From Bryobacteraceae bacterium (GTDB taxonomy: Bacteria; Acidobacteriota; Terriglobia; Bryobacterales; Bryobacteraceae): 64,000 nt of DNA. Below the pieces are notes generated by a model that saw only the letters and a program-made list of their open reading frames with translations, searched no databases and was not told where the DNA came from. Location: contig CANGYQ010000001.1 in the NCBI GenBank assembly GCA_947458745.1, forward strand, positions 800,490 to 864,489. The letters are read 5' to 3'. Position numbers and translations under genes: made by a program. This document shows positions 8,327-17,658 of the stretch, piece after piece; position 1 is the first letter of the stretch; each line of letters opens with the position of its first letter.

Positions 8327-8332
8327 ACTGAG

Positions 8333-8908
8333 ATGCCTGTTCCCGCACCGGGCGTCGTCACCAGCTTGCTGGCCGATGCCAACAATGGTGACCACCGGGC
8401 GATGGAGTCGCTGCTGGCGATCATTTACCCCGAACTGCGCCGTATCGCGGGCGCACTGATGCGGAAAGAGCGGCCCGGACATACCCAGCAGAGCACGGCC
8501 CTGGTGCATGAGGCCTTCATGCGGCTGTTTGACGGCGTCCCGATTCCCTGGGCTGATAGCCGTGGATTCCTGGTGGGAGCGGCCCGCGAGATGCGGCGGA
8601 CACTGGCCGATCATGGCCGGCGCAACCGCCGGCAGAAACGTAGCCACCACTTAGCCACTGAGCTGCCCGCACAGTTGCCGTTTGACCCGAAGGATCCGCT
8701 GGATGTCATCACGGTGGATCAAGCCTTAACGGTACTCAACTAAATCAGTGAGCAAGTGGTCCGCGTGGTCGAGCTGAAGTTTTACTTGGGGCTCACCATC
8801 GAAGAGATCAGCTCTGTACTGGGCATTCCGGTCACTACCGTCAAGGGTGAGTGGAGGTACGCGCGCGCCTCGTTGAGCCAGTATCTCAGCGGAGCGGGAC
8901 AGCATTGA
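8333..8908 (+). pseudogene. ECF sigma factor gene with in-frame TAA (codon 137)
   Basis: The frame reads a normal ECF sigma factor of the kinase-linked group (TIGR02999-like): region 2 (ELRRIAGALMRKERPGHTQQ, ALVHEAFMRLF) and, after a TAA at 8741-8743, region 4 in the same frame (VVRVVELKFYLGLTIEEISS, TTVKGEWRYARASLSQYL), ending at TGA 8906. With the stop read through, the product would be 191 residues, the normal length. Only one base needs changing (TAA from CAA or AAA). Without region 4 the 136-residue fragment could not bind -35 DNA. It is either a recent nonsense pseudogene or a sequencing error. Confidence 0.85.
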
Positions 8909-9203
8909 GCGTCCGCCTGGATCGCGAGATCAAGCGGGCCTTCGATTCTCTCGCCGGACTGCCCGCTGACCAGCAGTTGGCACGCTCTATGCCGTCACGA
9001 ATTCCGGCCTCTACTACATCGCAGCCGGAAGACCGGCTGAGCTGCGCTTACGGCCCCACAACACCATGCGCTCCCGGCCCCTGTGGACCACAGCCAAAAC
9101 GCTGTTCTGGGGCTTTGATGTTTCGCCCGACGAAAAGCTAATGATCTTCAGCCAGTACGATGTCGAAAACACCGATATCATGCTGATCCCCAACTTCCGC
9201 TAA
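8905..9203 (+). pseudogene. Remnant of sigma-linked kinase/PD40 gene, large internal deletion
   Basis: TTG at 8905 overlaps the sigma gene stop and begins an N-terminus (REIKRAFDSLAGLPADQQLA) like that of acidobacterial Ser/Thr kinases that follow ECF sigma genes. At about 8981 the frame changes, and 8982-9203 encodes a typical PD40/WD40-like C-terminus ([30 protein letters not shown]). The kinase domain and most of the propeller are missing. This looks like an internal deletion of a once full-size gene. Its last bases overlap the stop of the minus-strand gene at 9200. Confidence 0.7.
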
Positions 9204-10813
9204 TGCTCGATCGGGAAGCTGAAGGCGTACTGGGTGCCTTCATGCGTGCCCACGTAAATGCGGCTGCCGCCAGCTGACAGCGTACCGGAATGCACAAACG
9301 ACGTGATCGTCTTGCCGCTGGACCACAGTTCTTTGCCCGTCGCACTGTCCAGTGCGTAAACCACGGCCGGGACTGACTTTTGCGCGCGCTGCGCCGCCGT
9401 CATCTTCGAATCAGCCGAACGGAACTCCCCGCTGGAGAGCGCAAACACCACACCGTTCACCACCACCGGCGCGGTCGGCGACACCAGATCCCGCGACATC
9501 CAGCCCGGGGCCAGTGCCGGAACGCCACCCTTGTCCACCACCTTCCACGCCACGACGGCGCCGTTGGTCACTGCTCCATTGCTGGCGGTGAAGCCGGCAC
9601 TGGCGGCCACTGAGCCGCTGGCCGGAGCCAGAATCCAGCGCGTACCGGACGGGTCCTGCCAGCTGGTCAGGGCTCCAGCAGCGTAGCCTGCGCCCGAGAA
9701 TGCCGCGCTCTTGTCCAGCGGCGTGGCCAGGGCGGCCGTGTCCACCAGATGCAGACGGCCATCGGTGCTGGTGACGGCAGCCAGGTTCTTGCCCTTGTAC
9801 TCAAACACGACCGGCGAAGAGGTCAGCGCCGAATCAGCCTTGTAGCTACTCAGCGGCTTCAGCGTCTTGGCTTCGAGTGCGGTCACTTCATTGCCGGCAG
9901 CGACGTACAGCGTGCCATCCGGGCCAGCGGCCGGTCCGGCAGTTCCCGCCACGTTACCGGCGGCCTTCCACTGAGAAACGGCCTTCGAAGCCAGATCCAG
10001 CGCCCAGACGCCATTCGCCGCACCGCCACAGCTGTTCACGGTGGCCACGTAAGCGGTGTTGTCGAACACCATCAGGCCCTTCGCATGGGCTCCGGCCGGC
10101 ACAAATGGAACCGCCGGGTTGGGCTCTTCGCCGTTCGAAACATAAACCGAGTGCAGCTTGCCGTCACCCGTCAACCCCACCGCCCACTGGATGCGCGGCG
10201 CGAACGGATTGAAAGCGGCCGCCGCTGGGGCGGTGGGTTTGGCGGGCATCGGCTTCGGCGGAGCCACGGGGCGATTCTTCAACGTCACCGCGCCTTCGTA
10301 AGGCTCACCAACACCGCCCTTGGCGGGCGTGCCGCGACCCGGGCCCACACCCGTCGGCACGGGCGGATACGCCAGCGACAACGGCCGCGTGACGCCGGCC
10401 GTCAAACCACCCGGGCAATCGATCGTTCCCGCAGGCGCGGCTGACGTAGAGTAATTCTTCTGCCACTCAATGCGAGCCAAATCGATGTCAACGCCAATCA
10501 TGCGGTCCGACGAGGCACCAAAGAAACCCAGCGCGCGGAAACCGCGGTGGCCGATAAAAAAGTCGAGCAGTGCGGGCGGCGTGACGGTGTTCAGCTGACG
10601 GGCGGCGTTGTCGAACTTCAGCTTCCACACCAGCTCAAATCCGGGCTTCGCCATGCTGTCGCGCGAGATCTTGCCATCGTTGCGGACCCAGTTGGAACGC
10701 TGTGCATCAAAGCCGGCGGTCATCCAGTCGCCGGTCCCGCGTTGGGCCAGCGCCACCGTCGCGGTCGCCAGCAAGGTCAGCGTTGTCGTCACAGCCAGGG
10801 AAAGTCGTCGCAT
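9200..10813 (-). CDS. PQQ-type beta-propeller protein, periplasmic
   Basis: About 537 residues from the ATG at 10813, which opens a clear signal peptide ([20 protein letters not shown]) ending at ALAQ. The rest is an eight-bladed quinoprotein-like propeller with tryptophan-docking-type repeats ([17 protein letters not shown] near the C-terminus). A Pro/Ala-rich insert lies in the middle. Residues that would bind PQQ and calcium in alcohol dehydrogenases are not evident, so enzyme activity is uncertain. It is a paralogue of the divergently read gene at 10995: both mature proteins begin with a W-x-T-x-G-x-D-x-x-R-x-N-W pattern. Confidence 0.8.
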   Translation of the reverse strand: MRRLSLAVTTTLTLLATATVALAQRGTGDWMTAGFDAQRSNWVRNDGKISRDSMAKPGFELVWKLKFDNAARQLNTVTPPALLDFFIGHRGFRALGFFGASSDRMIGVDIDLARIEWQKNYSTSAAPAGTIDCPGGLTAGVTRPLSLAYPPVPTGVGPGRGTPAKGGVGEPYEGAVTLKNRPVAPPKPMPAKPTAPAAAAFNPFAPRIQWAVGLTGDGKLHSVYVSNGEEPNPAVPFVPAGAHAKGLMVFDNTAYVATVNSCGGAANGVWALDLASKAVSQWKAAGNVAGTAGPAAGPDGTLYVAAGNEVTALEAKTLKPLSSYKADSALTSSPVVFEYKGKNLAAVTSTDGRLHLVDTAALATPLDKSAAFSGAGYAAGALTSWQDPSGTRWILAPASGSVAASAGFTASNGAVTNGAVVAWKVVDKGGVPALAPGWMSRDLVSPTAPVVVNGVVFALSSGEFRSADSKMTAAQRAQKSVPAVVYALDSATGKELWSSGKTITSFVHSGTLSAGGSRIYVGTHEGTQYAFSFPIEH

Positions 10814-10994
10814 CACGGAAAAAGATCCTCTCGCGGTTTCAGGTATTCGAACATCGATCATATACCGAATGCCACACTGCTTACTTCCCCGGCGGCGCGG
10901 GCGTCGGGCCGTTCGATTGATATATAGTGTGAGCTTTGTAGAGGATGATTTGGCGAGGGCTGCACGTGCCCGTGCCATCCTGAAAGGTCTACCC

Positions 10995-12539
10995 ATGAAA
11001 ATGCTCCGGCTGGTTCCGTTTTTGGCTCTCTTTACCCTCCCCGCCCTGGCGGCCGACTGGTTGACCGATGGGGGCGACTCCAAGCGCAACAACTGGCAGA
11101 AGGACGAAAAGATCCTCACCAAGGCCAACGTCAAGGGCCTGCAGTTGCTTTGGAAGACCAAGCTGGACAACCAGCAACGGCAGATGCATTCCCTGCTGGA
11201 ACCATTGGTGATTGGCCAGGTGATGACGCCTAAAGGGCCGCGCGAGCTGGTGATTCAGGCTGGCGTTTCCGACAACGTTTATGCCCTCGATGCCAAGACG
11301 GGCGAACTGGTCTGGAAGCGCCACTTCGACAGCAGCTACCAGGACCCGCCCACCGGCCGTGGCCCCAGCGTGCTGTGCCCCGGCGGCATGACAGCCAACG
11401 TCACCATCGGCCCCGGCGACGGCCCCGGCAAATACACCATCTATGCCGCCAGCTGGGATGGCCGCCTGCATCTGATCAATGCCGCCGACGGCGAAGCGAT
11501 GTCGCCGCCCCGCAAGTTCATGCCGCCCAACGGCAAGCCCTACGCGCTGAATCTGGTGAACAACGTCATCTACACGCATAGCGCCCAAGGCTGCGGCGGC
11601 AACCCCAACATGGCCTACACCTACGACTTGGCCACCCACAAAGTGGGCAGCTGGGGCCCGGCCGGCGGCGGCATGTGGGGCCGTTCCGGCCCGGCCGTCA
11701 GCAAGGATCTGGTGATGTACACGGGCACCGGCGATGGCCGCTGGGACCCTGAAAACGGCGTCTACGGCAACGGCATCATCGGCGTCAAGCAGGACCCCAA
11801 AACCAAGGCGCTGGAACTGGTGGATTACTACGGCCCGTCCAATGCCGAGTGGCTCTGGAAACGCGACCTCGACATGCAGGTGACGCCCGCTATCTTCGAC
11901 TACAAGGGCAAGGAGTACATGATCGATGCCAGCAAGGAATGCCGCATCTATCTGATGGACACTGAATCAATCGGTGGTGATGACCACCGCACGCCCGCCT
12001 ATCGCACGCCGCTGATCTGCAATGAGATCGTGGACTTTGCCGAAGCCGGTATCTGGGGGTCGCTGGCCACCTGGGAAGATGGCCCCACCCGCTGGATCCT
12101 GACGCCCTTCTGGGGACCGAAGCACTCCAAGTTCAAGGCGCCGCTGGAATACGGCGAAGTGAAAAAGGGCGCCATCGCCGCCTTCAAGATGGAGACCGTG
12201 GGCGGCAAAGTGCAGCTGACCCCGGCCTGGGTGTCGCGCGACATGAATCAAGCGGAGCCCCCGCTGATTGCCAACGGCATGGTCTTTGCCTACGGCAGCG
12301 GTGAGAACACGGCGCAGGCGTTCCCCGACGTTGGCCTCGATTTCCGGATGGAGCGCCGCATTCCGCTGTCGACCCACGCCGTTCTGTATGTGCTCGATGC
12401 CACCACTGGCAAGGAACTCTGGTCCAGCGGCAAGCAGATCACCAACTGGAACCACTGGAGCGGCATCGCGGTCTCCAACGGCCAGGTCTACATCAACACC
12501 TACGACGGTCATCTCTATTGCTTCGGTCTCAAAAAATGA
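10995..12539 (+). CDS. PQQ-type beta-propeller protein, periplasmic (paralogue)
   Basis: A 514-residue protein starting at ATG 10995 (GAAAGG ribosome-site-like sequence upstream), with signal peptide [19 protein letters not shown]. Propeller repeats such as [19 protein letters not shown] and [19 protein letters not shown] mark the quinoprotein family. A Gly-rich segment with [18 protein letters not shown] is shared in outline with the paralogue next door. The stop overlaps the start of the following SGNH gene, so the two are probably co-expressed. Ligand and substrate are unknown. Confidence 0.82.
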   Translation: MKMLRLVPFLALFTLPALAADWLTDGGDSKRNNWQKDEKILTKANVKGLQLLWKTKLDNQQRQMHSLLEPLVIGQVMTPKGPRELVIQAGVSDNVYALDAKTGELVWKRHFDSSYQDPPTGRGPSVLCPGGMTANVTIGPGDGPGKYTIYAASWDGRLHLINAADGEAMSPPRKFMPPNGKPYALNLVNNVIYTHSAQGCGGNPNMAYTYDLATHKVGSWGPAGGGMWGRSGPAVSKDLVMYTGTGDGRWDPENGVYGNGIIGVKQDPKTKALELVDYYGPSNAEWLWKRDLDMQVTPAIFDYKGKEYMIDASKECRIYLMDTESIGGDDHRTPAYRTPLICNEIVDFAEAGIWGSLATWEDGPTRWILTPFWGPKHSKFKAPLEYGEVKKGAIAAFKMETVGGKVQLTPAWVSRDMNQAEPPLIANGMVFAYGSGENTAQAFPDVGLDFRMERRIPLSTHAVLYVLDATTGKELWSSGKQITNWNHWSGIAVSNGQVYINTYDGHLYCFGLKK

Positions 12540-13288
12540 TCCGCCTGGCAGGCGTGCTCGCATTGTTGGGAGCGGCCGGTTTGATGGCGCAAAACGCGCC
12601 CGCCGAACCCACCCGCGCCCAACTGGAGCAGGAACTCGATGCCTACCGCCGCATCTTGCTCGATTGGGGCGGCCTGACGCACTACGGCAGCGAGAATGCC
12701 GAACTACGCCCGGCTGACAAGCGTGTCGTGTTTTTGGGTGACGAGATTACGGAACGGTGGGGTCAGGGCACGGCGAAGTTTTTCCCCGGCAAGCCATATC
12801 TCAACCGCGGCATCACCCGGCAGACCGCCGCGCAGATGCTGGTCCGGTTCCGGCAGGACGTGCTGTCGCTGAAGCCCAAAGTGGTCATCATCGCGGCCGG
12901 CACCAACGACCTGGGCAGCGTGATGGGGCCCTCCACCGAAGGCACCATGGCGGAGCATTTCATGTCGATGGTGGACTTGGCCCTGGCGCACAACATCCGC
13001 GTCGTGCTGGCCTCTGTCACACCGGTCTGCGATTGCTTCGTCAAGCAGACCGCCCGGCGCCCGATCGGCAAGATCATCAGCCTCAACAACTGGCTGAAGA
13101 GCTACGCGGCGGAACGCGGCCTGGTCTATCTCGACTACTACAGCGCTCTGGTTGAAGGCCGCGCGATGAATCGGGCACTGACCGTGGACGGCTTTCTGCC
13201 CAATGATGCCGCCTACGAAAAGATGGCTCCTCTGGCGGAAAAGGCGATCACCCAGGCCTTGGCCCAGGCCGAGGGCAGCAGGCCCTAG
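12536..13288 (+). CDS. SGNH/GDSL-fold protein lacking catalytic Ser and His
   Basis: A 250-residue secreted protein (signal peptide to about residue 19, LMAQ) with the blocks of SGNH esterases: block [14 protein letters not shown], block II with the Gly ([11 protein letters not shown]), block [12 protein letters not shown] and block [14 protein letters not shown]. In active enzymes block I is GDS and block V is D-x-x-H. Here the nucleophile is Glu (GAC GAG) and the His is Leu (CTG), so hydrolase chemistry by the usual route is lost while the fold signature remains. ATGA overlaps the propeller gene stop. A binding role beside the propeller protein is plausible. Confidence 0.8.
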   Translation: MIRLAGVLALLGAAGLMAQNAPAEPTRAQLEQELDAYRRILLDWGGLTHYGSENAELRPADKRVVFLGDEITERWGQGTAKFFPGKPYLNRGITRQTAAQMLVRFRQDVLSLKPKVVIIAAGTNDLGSVMGPSTEGTMAEHFMSMVDLALAHNIRVVLASVTPVCDCFVKQTARRPIGKIISLNNWLKSYAAERGLVYLDYYSALVEGRAMNRALTVDGFLPNDAAYEKMAPLAEKAITQALAQAEGSRP

Positions 13289-15723
13289 CCTCGCGGTAAG
13301 CCGTCCACCACCGCGCGCAAGCTGGCCAGATCGATCGGCTTCGCGAGATAACCGTCCATACCACTTTGCAGACACCGGCGGCGCGTCAGCTCCTCGGTAC
13401 TGGCGCTGACCCCAATCACCCGCACCCGTTCCCGCCCAACCACCTGCCGGATGCGCACCGTGGCCGCAAATCCGTCCAGCACCGGCATCTGACAATCCAT
13501 TAGAATCAGGCCGTAGCAGCCGTCGAGGAACTTCTTTACCGCTTCCTCTCCATCCGTGGCAAAATCCACTTGGCAACCCAGCTTCTCCAGCAGCCGGCCG
13601 AGCACTTTCCGGTTTACCGCATTGTCGTCCACCACTAGCACGGGCTTCGACAGCGGGCTTACCGCTGGCTGCACCGCCGATGGCGTGGAGGGGCAAAGCA
13701 GACGGAGAAAGCCCACCGTTACCGGCCAGGTGCCACAGATCTGGAAAGCCGCCAGGGTGGCCCGGTCACACTGCTTCAATTCCCGGTGAGTGCCCATCAG
13801 CACCCAGCGGATCTCGACGCCGGGCGGGGCGGCCTGCACCAGCGCCAACGGCGACGGCGAACTGCCCAGGTCCACGATCGCGCACACAGCAGCGCCCGCC
13901 GGAACCCGCGATAGCTCCGCCGACAGCCCGGCTTCATCCACGCAACTCTGTGCCGGGATGTTCAGCCACTTCAAGGTGTCCAGCAGAAAACGAAAGCGCT
14001 CCTGCGTCGGCCCCAGGAGCATCACCTCCGGCCGGGGCTGCCGGGCTTGCGCTTCCAGCACTTGCAGCCAGTTGCGCCGCTCCACTGTCCGCTCCACCGG
14101 AATGCGGACGGCAAACTCCGTACCACTTCCCACCACACTATTCAGCTGAATTTCGCCACGCAGTGCTGACACCAGCCGTTTCACGATGGCCAAGCCCAGG
14201 CCCACCCCACCGTGACGGCGGCGATCCGAGGAATCCAGCTGCGTGAACGGCTCAAAGATACGCTTCTGTTCCGCCACCGGTATACCAGGGCCTGAATCGG
14301 CGACGGTCAACAACAGACTCCCCTGGCCCCCCACTTCCTCCTCATAACGCATGGCTAGCCGGACACTGCCCTGTTCGGTAAACTTGACGGCGTTTCCCGC
14401 CAGATTCATCAACACCTGCAGCACCCGTGAAGAATCTGTCACCACCGCCGCTGGCACTTCCGGGCCAATCTGGACGGCCATCAACAGACCCTTGGCTTCC
14501 GCCAGCGGCCCCACCGCCGCCGCCACCTCGTCAAACAGCAGGCAAGGGTCGCAAGACGCCATCCGCAAGTTCACGGTGGCGGCCTGCATGTGTGAGAAGT
14601 CCAGTATCTCCGACACCATCCCCAGCAGCGCCGCTGATGCCCCGCGCCCTTCGCGAGCCAGCAGCTTTTGATCCGGGCTCAGCGCGGTCTCAGCCAGCAT
14701 GTCCAGATACCCCACGACGGCTGTCAGCGGCGTCCGGATCTCATGGCTCATGGTGGCCAGGAACTCAGTCTTGATCGCCAACGCCCTTTCGGCATCGCGC
14801 CGTGCCAGCACCGAACGCTCCCGCTCACGGCGCATTCTGAAGGCCCAATAGAGGCTCAACAGCCCAAAGGCGAGAGTGGCCAACAGCGCGCGCTCCAACG
14901 CCACCTGACGTCCCTTTTCCTCCACGCTGGCGCGGATAAGGTTGGCGCTGCGCATGGAAACCATCGGGTAGGCTTCCGCGATCCGGGCCAGCGTCCCGTC
15001 TTGCGTCATCTCGCGGACCCGCGCCTGTAAGCGGTCAGCCAGGGCCTGATTCGCAAAGGTAGCCGCGATGGAGACCTCACTCTGCAGGCGATTCTGGCTC
15101 ACTAGGCGCAAGGCGATTCCCTCGCAGGCGGGCACCCGCTTCAAGAAGAATGCAGAAAGACTGCGGTGGTTCAGCAGAGCCACCTCTGCCTCACCCCGGC
15201 ACACCGCCGCCGCACGGTCCTCTGGATGGTCCATCCGGATGCCCTTCACCCCAGGGAAGTAGCTGTCGATGCTCATGGCCAGCGGCGGAACGTTGCCGTA
15301 GACCATACTTTGGCCCGGCAGTTCCGCCGTGGAACGGATCCGGCTGTTTTCGAGGACCAGAAGGTAGTAGTCGTCGGCCCACCAGGGCTCGGCAAAGTAG
15401 ACCGAAGGGTGCAGGGCCCGATTGGCCACCGCTGCCGCCCAGATATCCGCTGACCCCGAAGCCAGCGTCATCTCCAAGCCTTCCTGGTGCAGTGAGTACT
15501 CGGCTCGCAGGCCTTCTCGCCGCGCCGCTTCCCGCATCACATCGACGTAGAAACCCGCCGGTTTGCCGGTGGTGTCAGCAAAGGCCAAAGGCACCAGCGT
15601 CGCGCTGGCGATCCGGACCGACTTCGCTTCCGAGGGCAGGGATTGACAGCCGGCGCTCAGCGCGAGGAACAAAGTTGCCGGATATCTCCAACGGAGAGGT
15701 CCAGCATCACCCACTCCCCACAT
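13285..15723 (-). CDS. BvgS-like hybrid histidine kinase with periplasmic solute-binding sensor
   Basis: An 812-residue membrane sensor. Order: signal-like N-terminus ending at a possible lipobox (LSAGC), an SBP_bac_3-type solute-binding domain (about 35-255), a membrane helix (about 277-296), a dimerisation domain with phospho-acceptor His in [11 protein letters not shown] (about 326), a HATPase with NLAGNAVKF, DSGPGIP and GVGLGLAI, a degenerate receiver-like stretch (about 555-690), and a C-terminal receiver with VVDDN and phosphorylatable Asp in LILMDCQMP (about 743). It overlaps the convergent SGNH gene by 4 bases. No output regulator is next to it; ligand unknown. Confidence 0.9.
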   Translation of the reverse strand: MWGVGDAGPLRWRYPATLFLALSAGCQSLPSEAKSVRIASATLVPLAFADTTGKPAGFYVDVMREAARREGLRAEYSLHQEGLEMTLASGSADIWAAAVANRALHPSVYFAEPWWADDYYLLVLENSRIRSTAELPGQSMVYGNVPPLAMSIDSYFPGVKGIRMDHPEDRAAAVCRGEAEVALLNHRSLSAFFLKRVPACEGIALRLVSQNRLQSEVSIAATFANQALADRLQARVREMTQDGTLARIAEAYPMVSMRSANLIRASVEEKGRQVALERALLATLAFGLLSLYWAFRMRRERERSVLARRDAERALAIKTEFLATMSHEIRTPLTAVVGYLDMLAETALSPDQKLLAREGRGASAALLGMVSEILDFSHMQAATVNLRMASCDPCLLFDEVAAAVGPLAEAKGLLMAVQIGPEVPAAVVTDSSRVLQVLMNLAGNAVKFTEQGSVRLAMRYEEEVGGQGSLLLTVADSGPGIPVAEQKRIFEPFTQLDSSDRRRHGGVGLGLAIVKRLVSALRGEIQLNSVVGSGTEFAVRIPVERTVERRNWLQVLEAQARQPRPEVMLLGPTQERFRFLLDTLKWLNIPAQSCVDEAGLSAELSRVPAGAAVCAIVDLGSSPSPLALVQAAPPGVEIRWVLMGTHRELKQCDRATLAAFQICGTWPVTVGFLRLLCPSTPSAVQPAVSPLSKPVLVVDDNAVNRKVLGRLLEKLGCQVDFATDGEEAVKKFLDGCYGLILMDCQMPVLDGFAATVRIRQVVGRERVRVIGVSASTEELTRRRCLQSGMDGYLAKPIDLASLRAVVDGLPRG

Positions 15724-15729
15724 GCTCCC

Positions 15730-15735
15730 AGCTTA
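15730..15735 (-). promoter_or_regulatory. -10-like TAAGCT six bases before the hybrid kinase start
   Basis: On the minus strand TAAGCT is followed by six bases (GGGAGC) and then the ATG at 15723. The six bases also resemble a ribosome site, but they are too close to the ATG to work well as one. Confidence 0.3.
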
Positions 15736-15831
15736 CGCCAGCCTCGGCTCAATCACTAATCACGAGCGCAGATAGTTGTTAACAGGAAAACCAACCGCAA
15801 TTTTCAACCGGACTCCGGCGGCTTGACGTGA

Positions 15832-16869
15832 CTACGGTTGCAGCGTGATCACGCCCCAAGGCGAACCCGTCAAAGTCACCTTCCGCGTCACCGTACGCGT
15901 TGCCAGGTCAACCACTGACAGGTCATTCGACGGGCCATTGGCCGTGAAAAGTGTCTTTCCATCTGGTGACAGCGCTAGGCCCCAGGGCCGCGTGCCCACT
16001 TCCACTGAACCCTCAATCTGCTTGGTGGCCGTATCGATCACAAACACTTTCTTGCCGCGGCCCGTCGAGACATACAGCTTCGCCGCGTCTTTCGACAAGC
16101 GCACTCCCATCGGCTTTACGGCGCCGGGCGCGCCCAGCGAGATAGTCTTCAGGACCACCGGTTTCAGCGCGTCCACCAGACTAATGGTGCCGTCATTCTC
16201 CGCATTCACCCAAAACTGGGTGTTATCCGGCATAAAGGCGGTCGTCCGTGGCCGCCGCCCCACCTTTATGGTGTGCACAGCTTTCTGGGTAGCCGTGTCA
16301 ATCACCGCCACCGATCCGTCATCCTCCGATGTCACCAGCACATGCTTGCCGTCCGGGCTCATCTGGACCCCTTCCGGTTCCTCGCCCGTGGGAATGGTGG
16401 CCACCACTTTCTCCGTGGCCAGATCCAGAACCGTGACGCCCGCGGTATCTTCGTTCGAAACGTAGATCAGCTTTCCATCCAAGCTCAAATCAAACTCTTC
16501 CGGGTCCGACCCGCACTTGATCACCCGGACGATCTTGTTCTGGGCCACGTCGAACACACCAATGCCGTCGGCACTCTTGTCCGCCGGGGGCAGCTTGCTC
16601 TCATCGACACCCGGCCCGCCAATGGGGGACCCGCTCAATGCGACGTAGATCGTCTTGCCATCCGGGCTCGCGTGGATGCCCCGGGGACGCTTGCCCAGCG
16701 GGACCGTGGCCACAACGTTCAAAGTGGCGGAATCGATGATGCTCAGGTCACCGGAAGTCTCATTGGTGACATAAATCCGGTAGGCCGGTTTCTCGGCCGC
16801 CGGCCGCGAGCAGGCCGATGTCAGCAGCATCAATGCCACCGGCGCCATCCCCATGATTTTCAGATTCAA
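15832..16869 (-). CDS. YVTN-type beta-propeller lipoprotein
   Basis: About 345 residues from TTG 16869, chosen because AAGGAG lies 6 nt upstream and the TTG is one base after the previous stop. A short signal ends in a lipobox (MLLTSAC), so the protein is probably lipid-anchored. The body is seven YVTN/NHL-like repeats (IYVTNETSGDLSIID, LIYVSNEDTAGVTVLD, LYVSTGRGKKVFVID). It is the last gene of a three-gene operon with a cupredoxin and a MauG-like di-heme protein. Propellers of this class often accompany such redox proteins as scaffolds; direct catalysis is not indicated. Confidence 0.85.
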   Translation of the reverse strand: MNLKIMGMAPVALMLLTSACSRPAAEKPAYRIYVTNETSGDLSIIDSATLNVVATVPLGKRPRGIHASPDGKTIYVALSGSPIGGPGVDESKLPPADKSADGIGVFDVAQNKIVRVIKCGSDPEEFDLSLDGKLIYVSNEDTAGVTVLDLATEKVVATIPTGEEPEGVQMSPDGKHVLVTSEDDGSVAVIDTATQKAVHTIKVGRRPRTTAFMPDNTQFWVNAENDGTISLVDALKPVVLKTISLGAPGAVKPMGVRLSKDAAKLYVSTGRGKKVFVIDTATKQIEGSVEVGTRPWGLALSPDGKTLFTANGPSNDLSVVDLATRTVTRKVTLTGSPWGVITLQP

Positions 16870-16870
16870 G

Positions 16871-17644
16871 CTATTCTCCTTGGAACACAAAGGCTGCTGT
16901 CACCTTGCCTGAAGGCGTCACAGTCAGCGTCTGTTCCTGTGTGCCCAACTTCTCTTGCCAAGCCGCCAAGGTATAGGTACCGGGCGGCACGTTGCGCAGC
17001 TCAAACTTTCCATCCGGACCGGTGACGGCAAAATAGGGGTGATCCAGCACCCCAATCCAGGCCCGCATCCAGCGATGGACGTTGCACTTCACCCGCACCA
17101 TCACCTCCGCACTCAAGAACTTCCGCGTGAACGGAGCCTCCTCTGGTGCCTGGCTATGGTTCCATTCGCGATTCACCTGGGCCAGCGGATGGATGTTGTG
17201 CGTCACGGGATCGGAATTGGTTACCGTCAGTGTTTGCCCGGTCTGGAGGCCCAGCACGCGCGGCGCGAACCAGCAGCCCTTCTGGTCAATGGTGACCGTG
17301 GCCGCCGGGGGAGCAAACGCCTTGCCCTCCAGTCCGCTCTTGAGATAGACAAAAACGTTGCGTAGCGTCCCGTTGCGGTTCACCGCCACCGCTTCATCCG
17401 GCACCGGCCGGTTCTGGTGCAGCTTGGCGCAATCGGCGTCCTGGTCCATGTCGATCAAAGCCGCCGCCGGCTTCACGCCTGAAAATCGGATGGTACCCGT
17501 GATGATCCCCGCCGTGGCCGCGTCCACCTGGAAGTACCCGGGCTTGGCGGGCACCGCTTCCACGGGCACTGGCGCGGCGGAGCGGTTGCAGGCGGGCAAC
17601 AGCGCAATCAACAACCACGGAAGCAAACGGAGCAGACGGACCAT
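16871..17644 (-). CDS. Cupredoxin-like lipoprotein with C-terminal carboxypeptidase-regulatory-type domain
   Basis: A 257-residue protein with a lipobox (ALLPAC). The central part looks like a blue-copper domain: TNSDPVTHNIHPLAQ supplies a His and VRVKCNVHRWMRAWIGV supplies the Cys-x-x-His-x-x-Met set of a type 1 copper site. The C-terminus (FAVTGPDGKFELRNVPPGTY) is a carboxypeptidase-regulatory/transthyretin-like beta sandwich. It lies between the di-heme gene (14 nt upstream) and the YVTN gene. A periplasmic electron-transfer role with the di-heme protein is a reasonable inference. Confidence 0.75.
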   Translation of the reverse strand: MVRLLRLLPWLLIALLPACNRSAAPVPVEAVPAKPGYFQVDAATAGIITGTIRFSGVKPAAALIDMDQDADCAKLHQNRPVPDEAVAVNRNGTLRNVFVYLKSGLEGKAFAPPAATVTIDQKGCWFAPRVLGLQTGQTLTVTNSDPVTHNIHPLAQVNREWNHSQAPEEAPFTRKFLSAEVMVRVKCNVHRWMRAWIGVLDHPYFAVTGPDGKFELRNVPPGTYTLAAWQEKLGTQEQTLTVTPSGKVTAAFVFQGE

Positions 17645-17658
17645 ACTCGCTGACCAGT

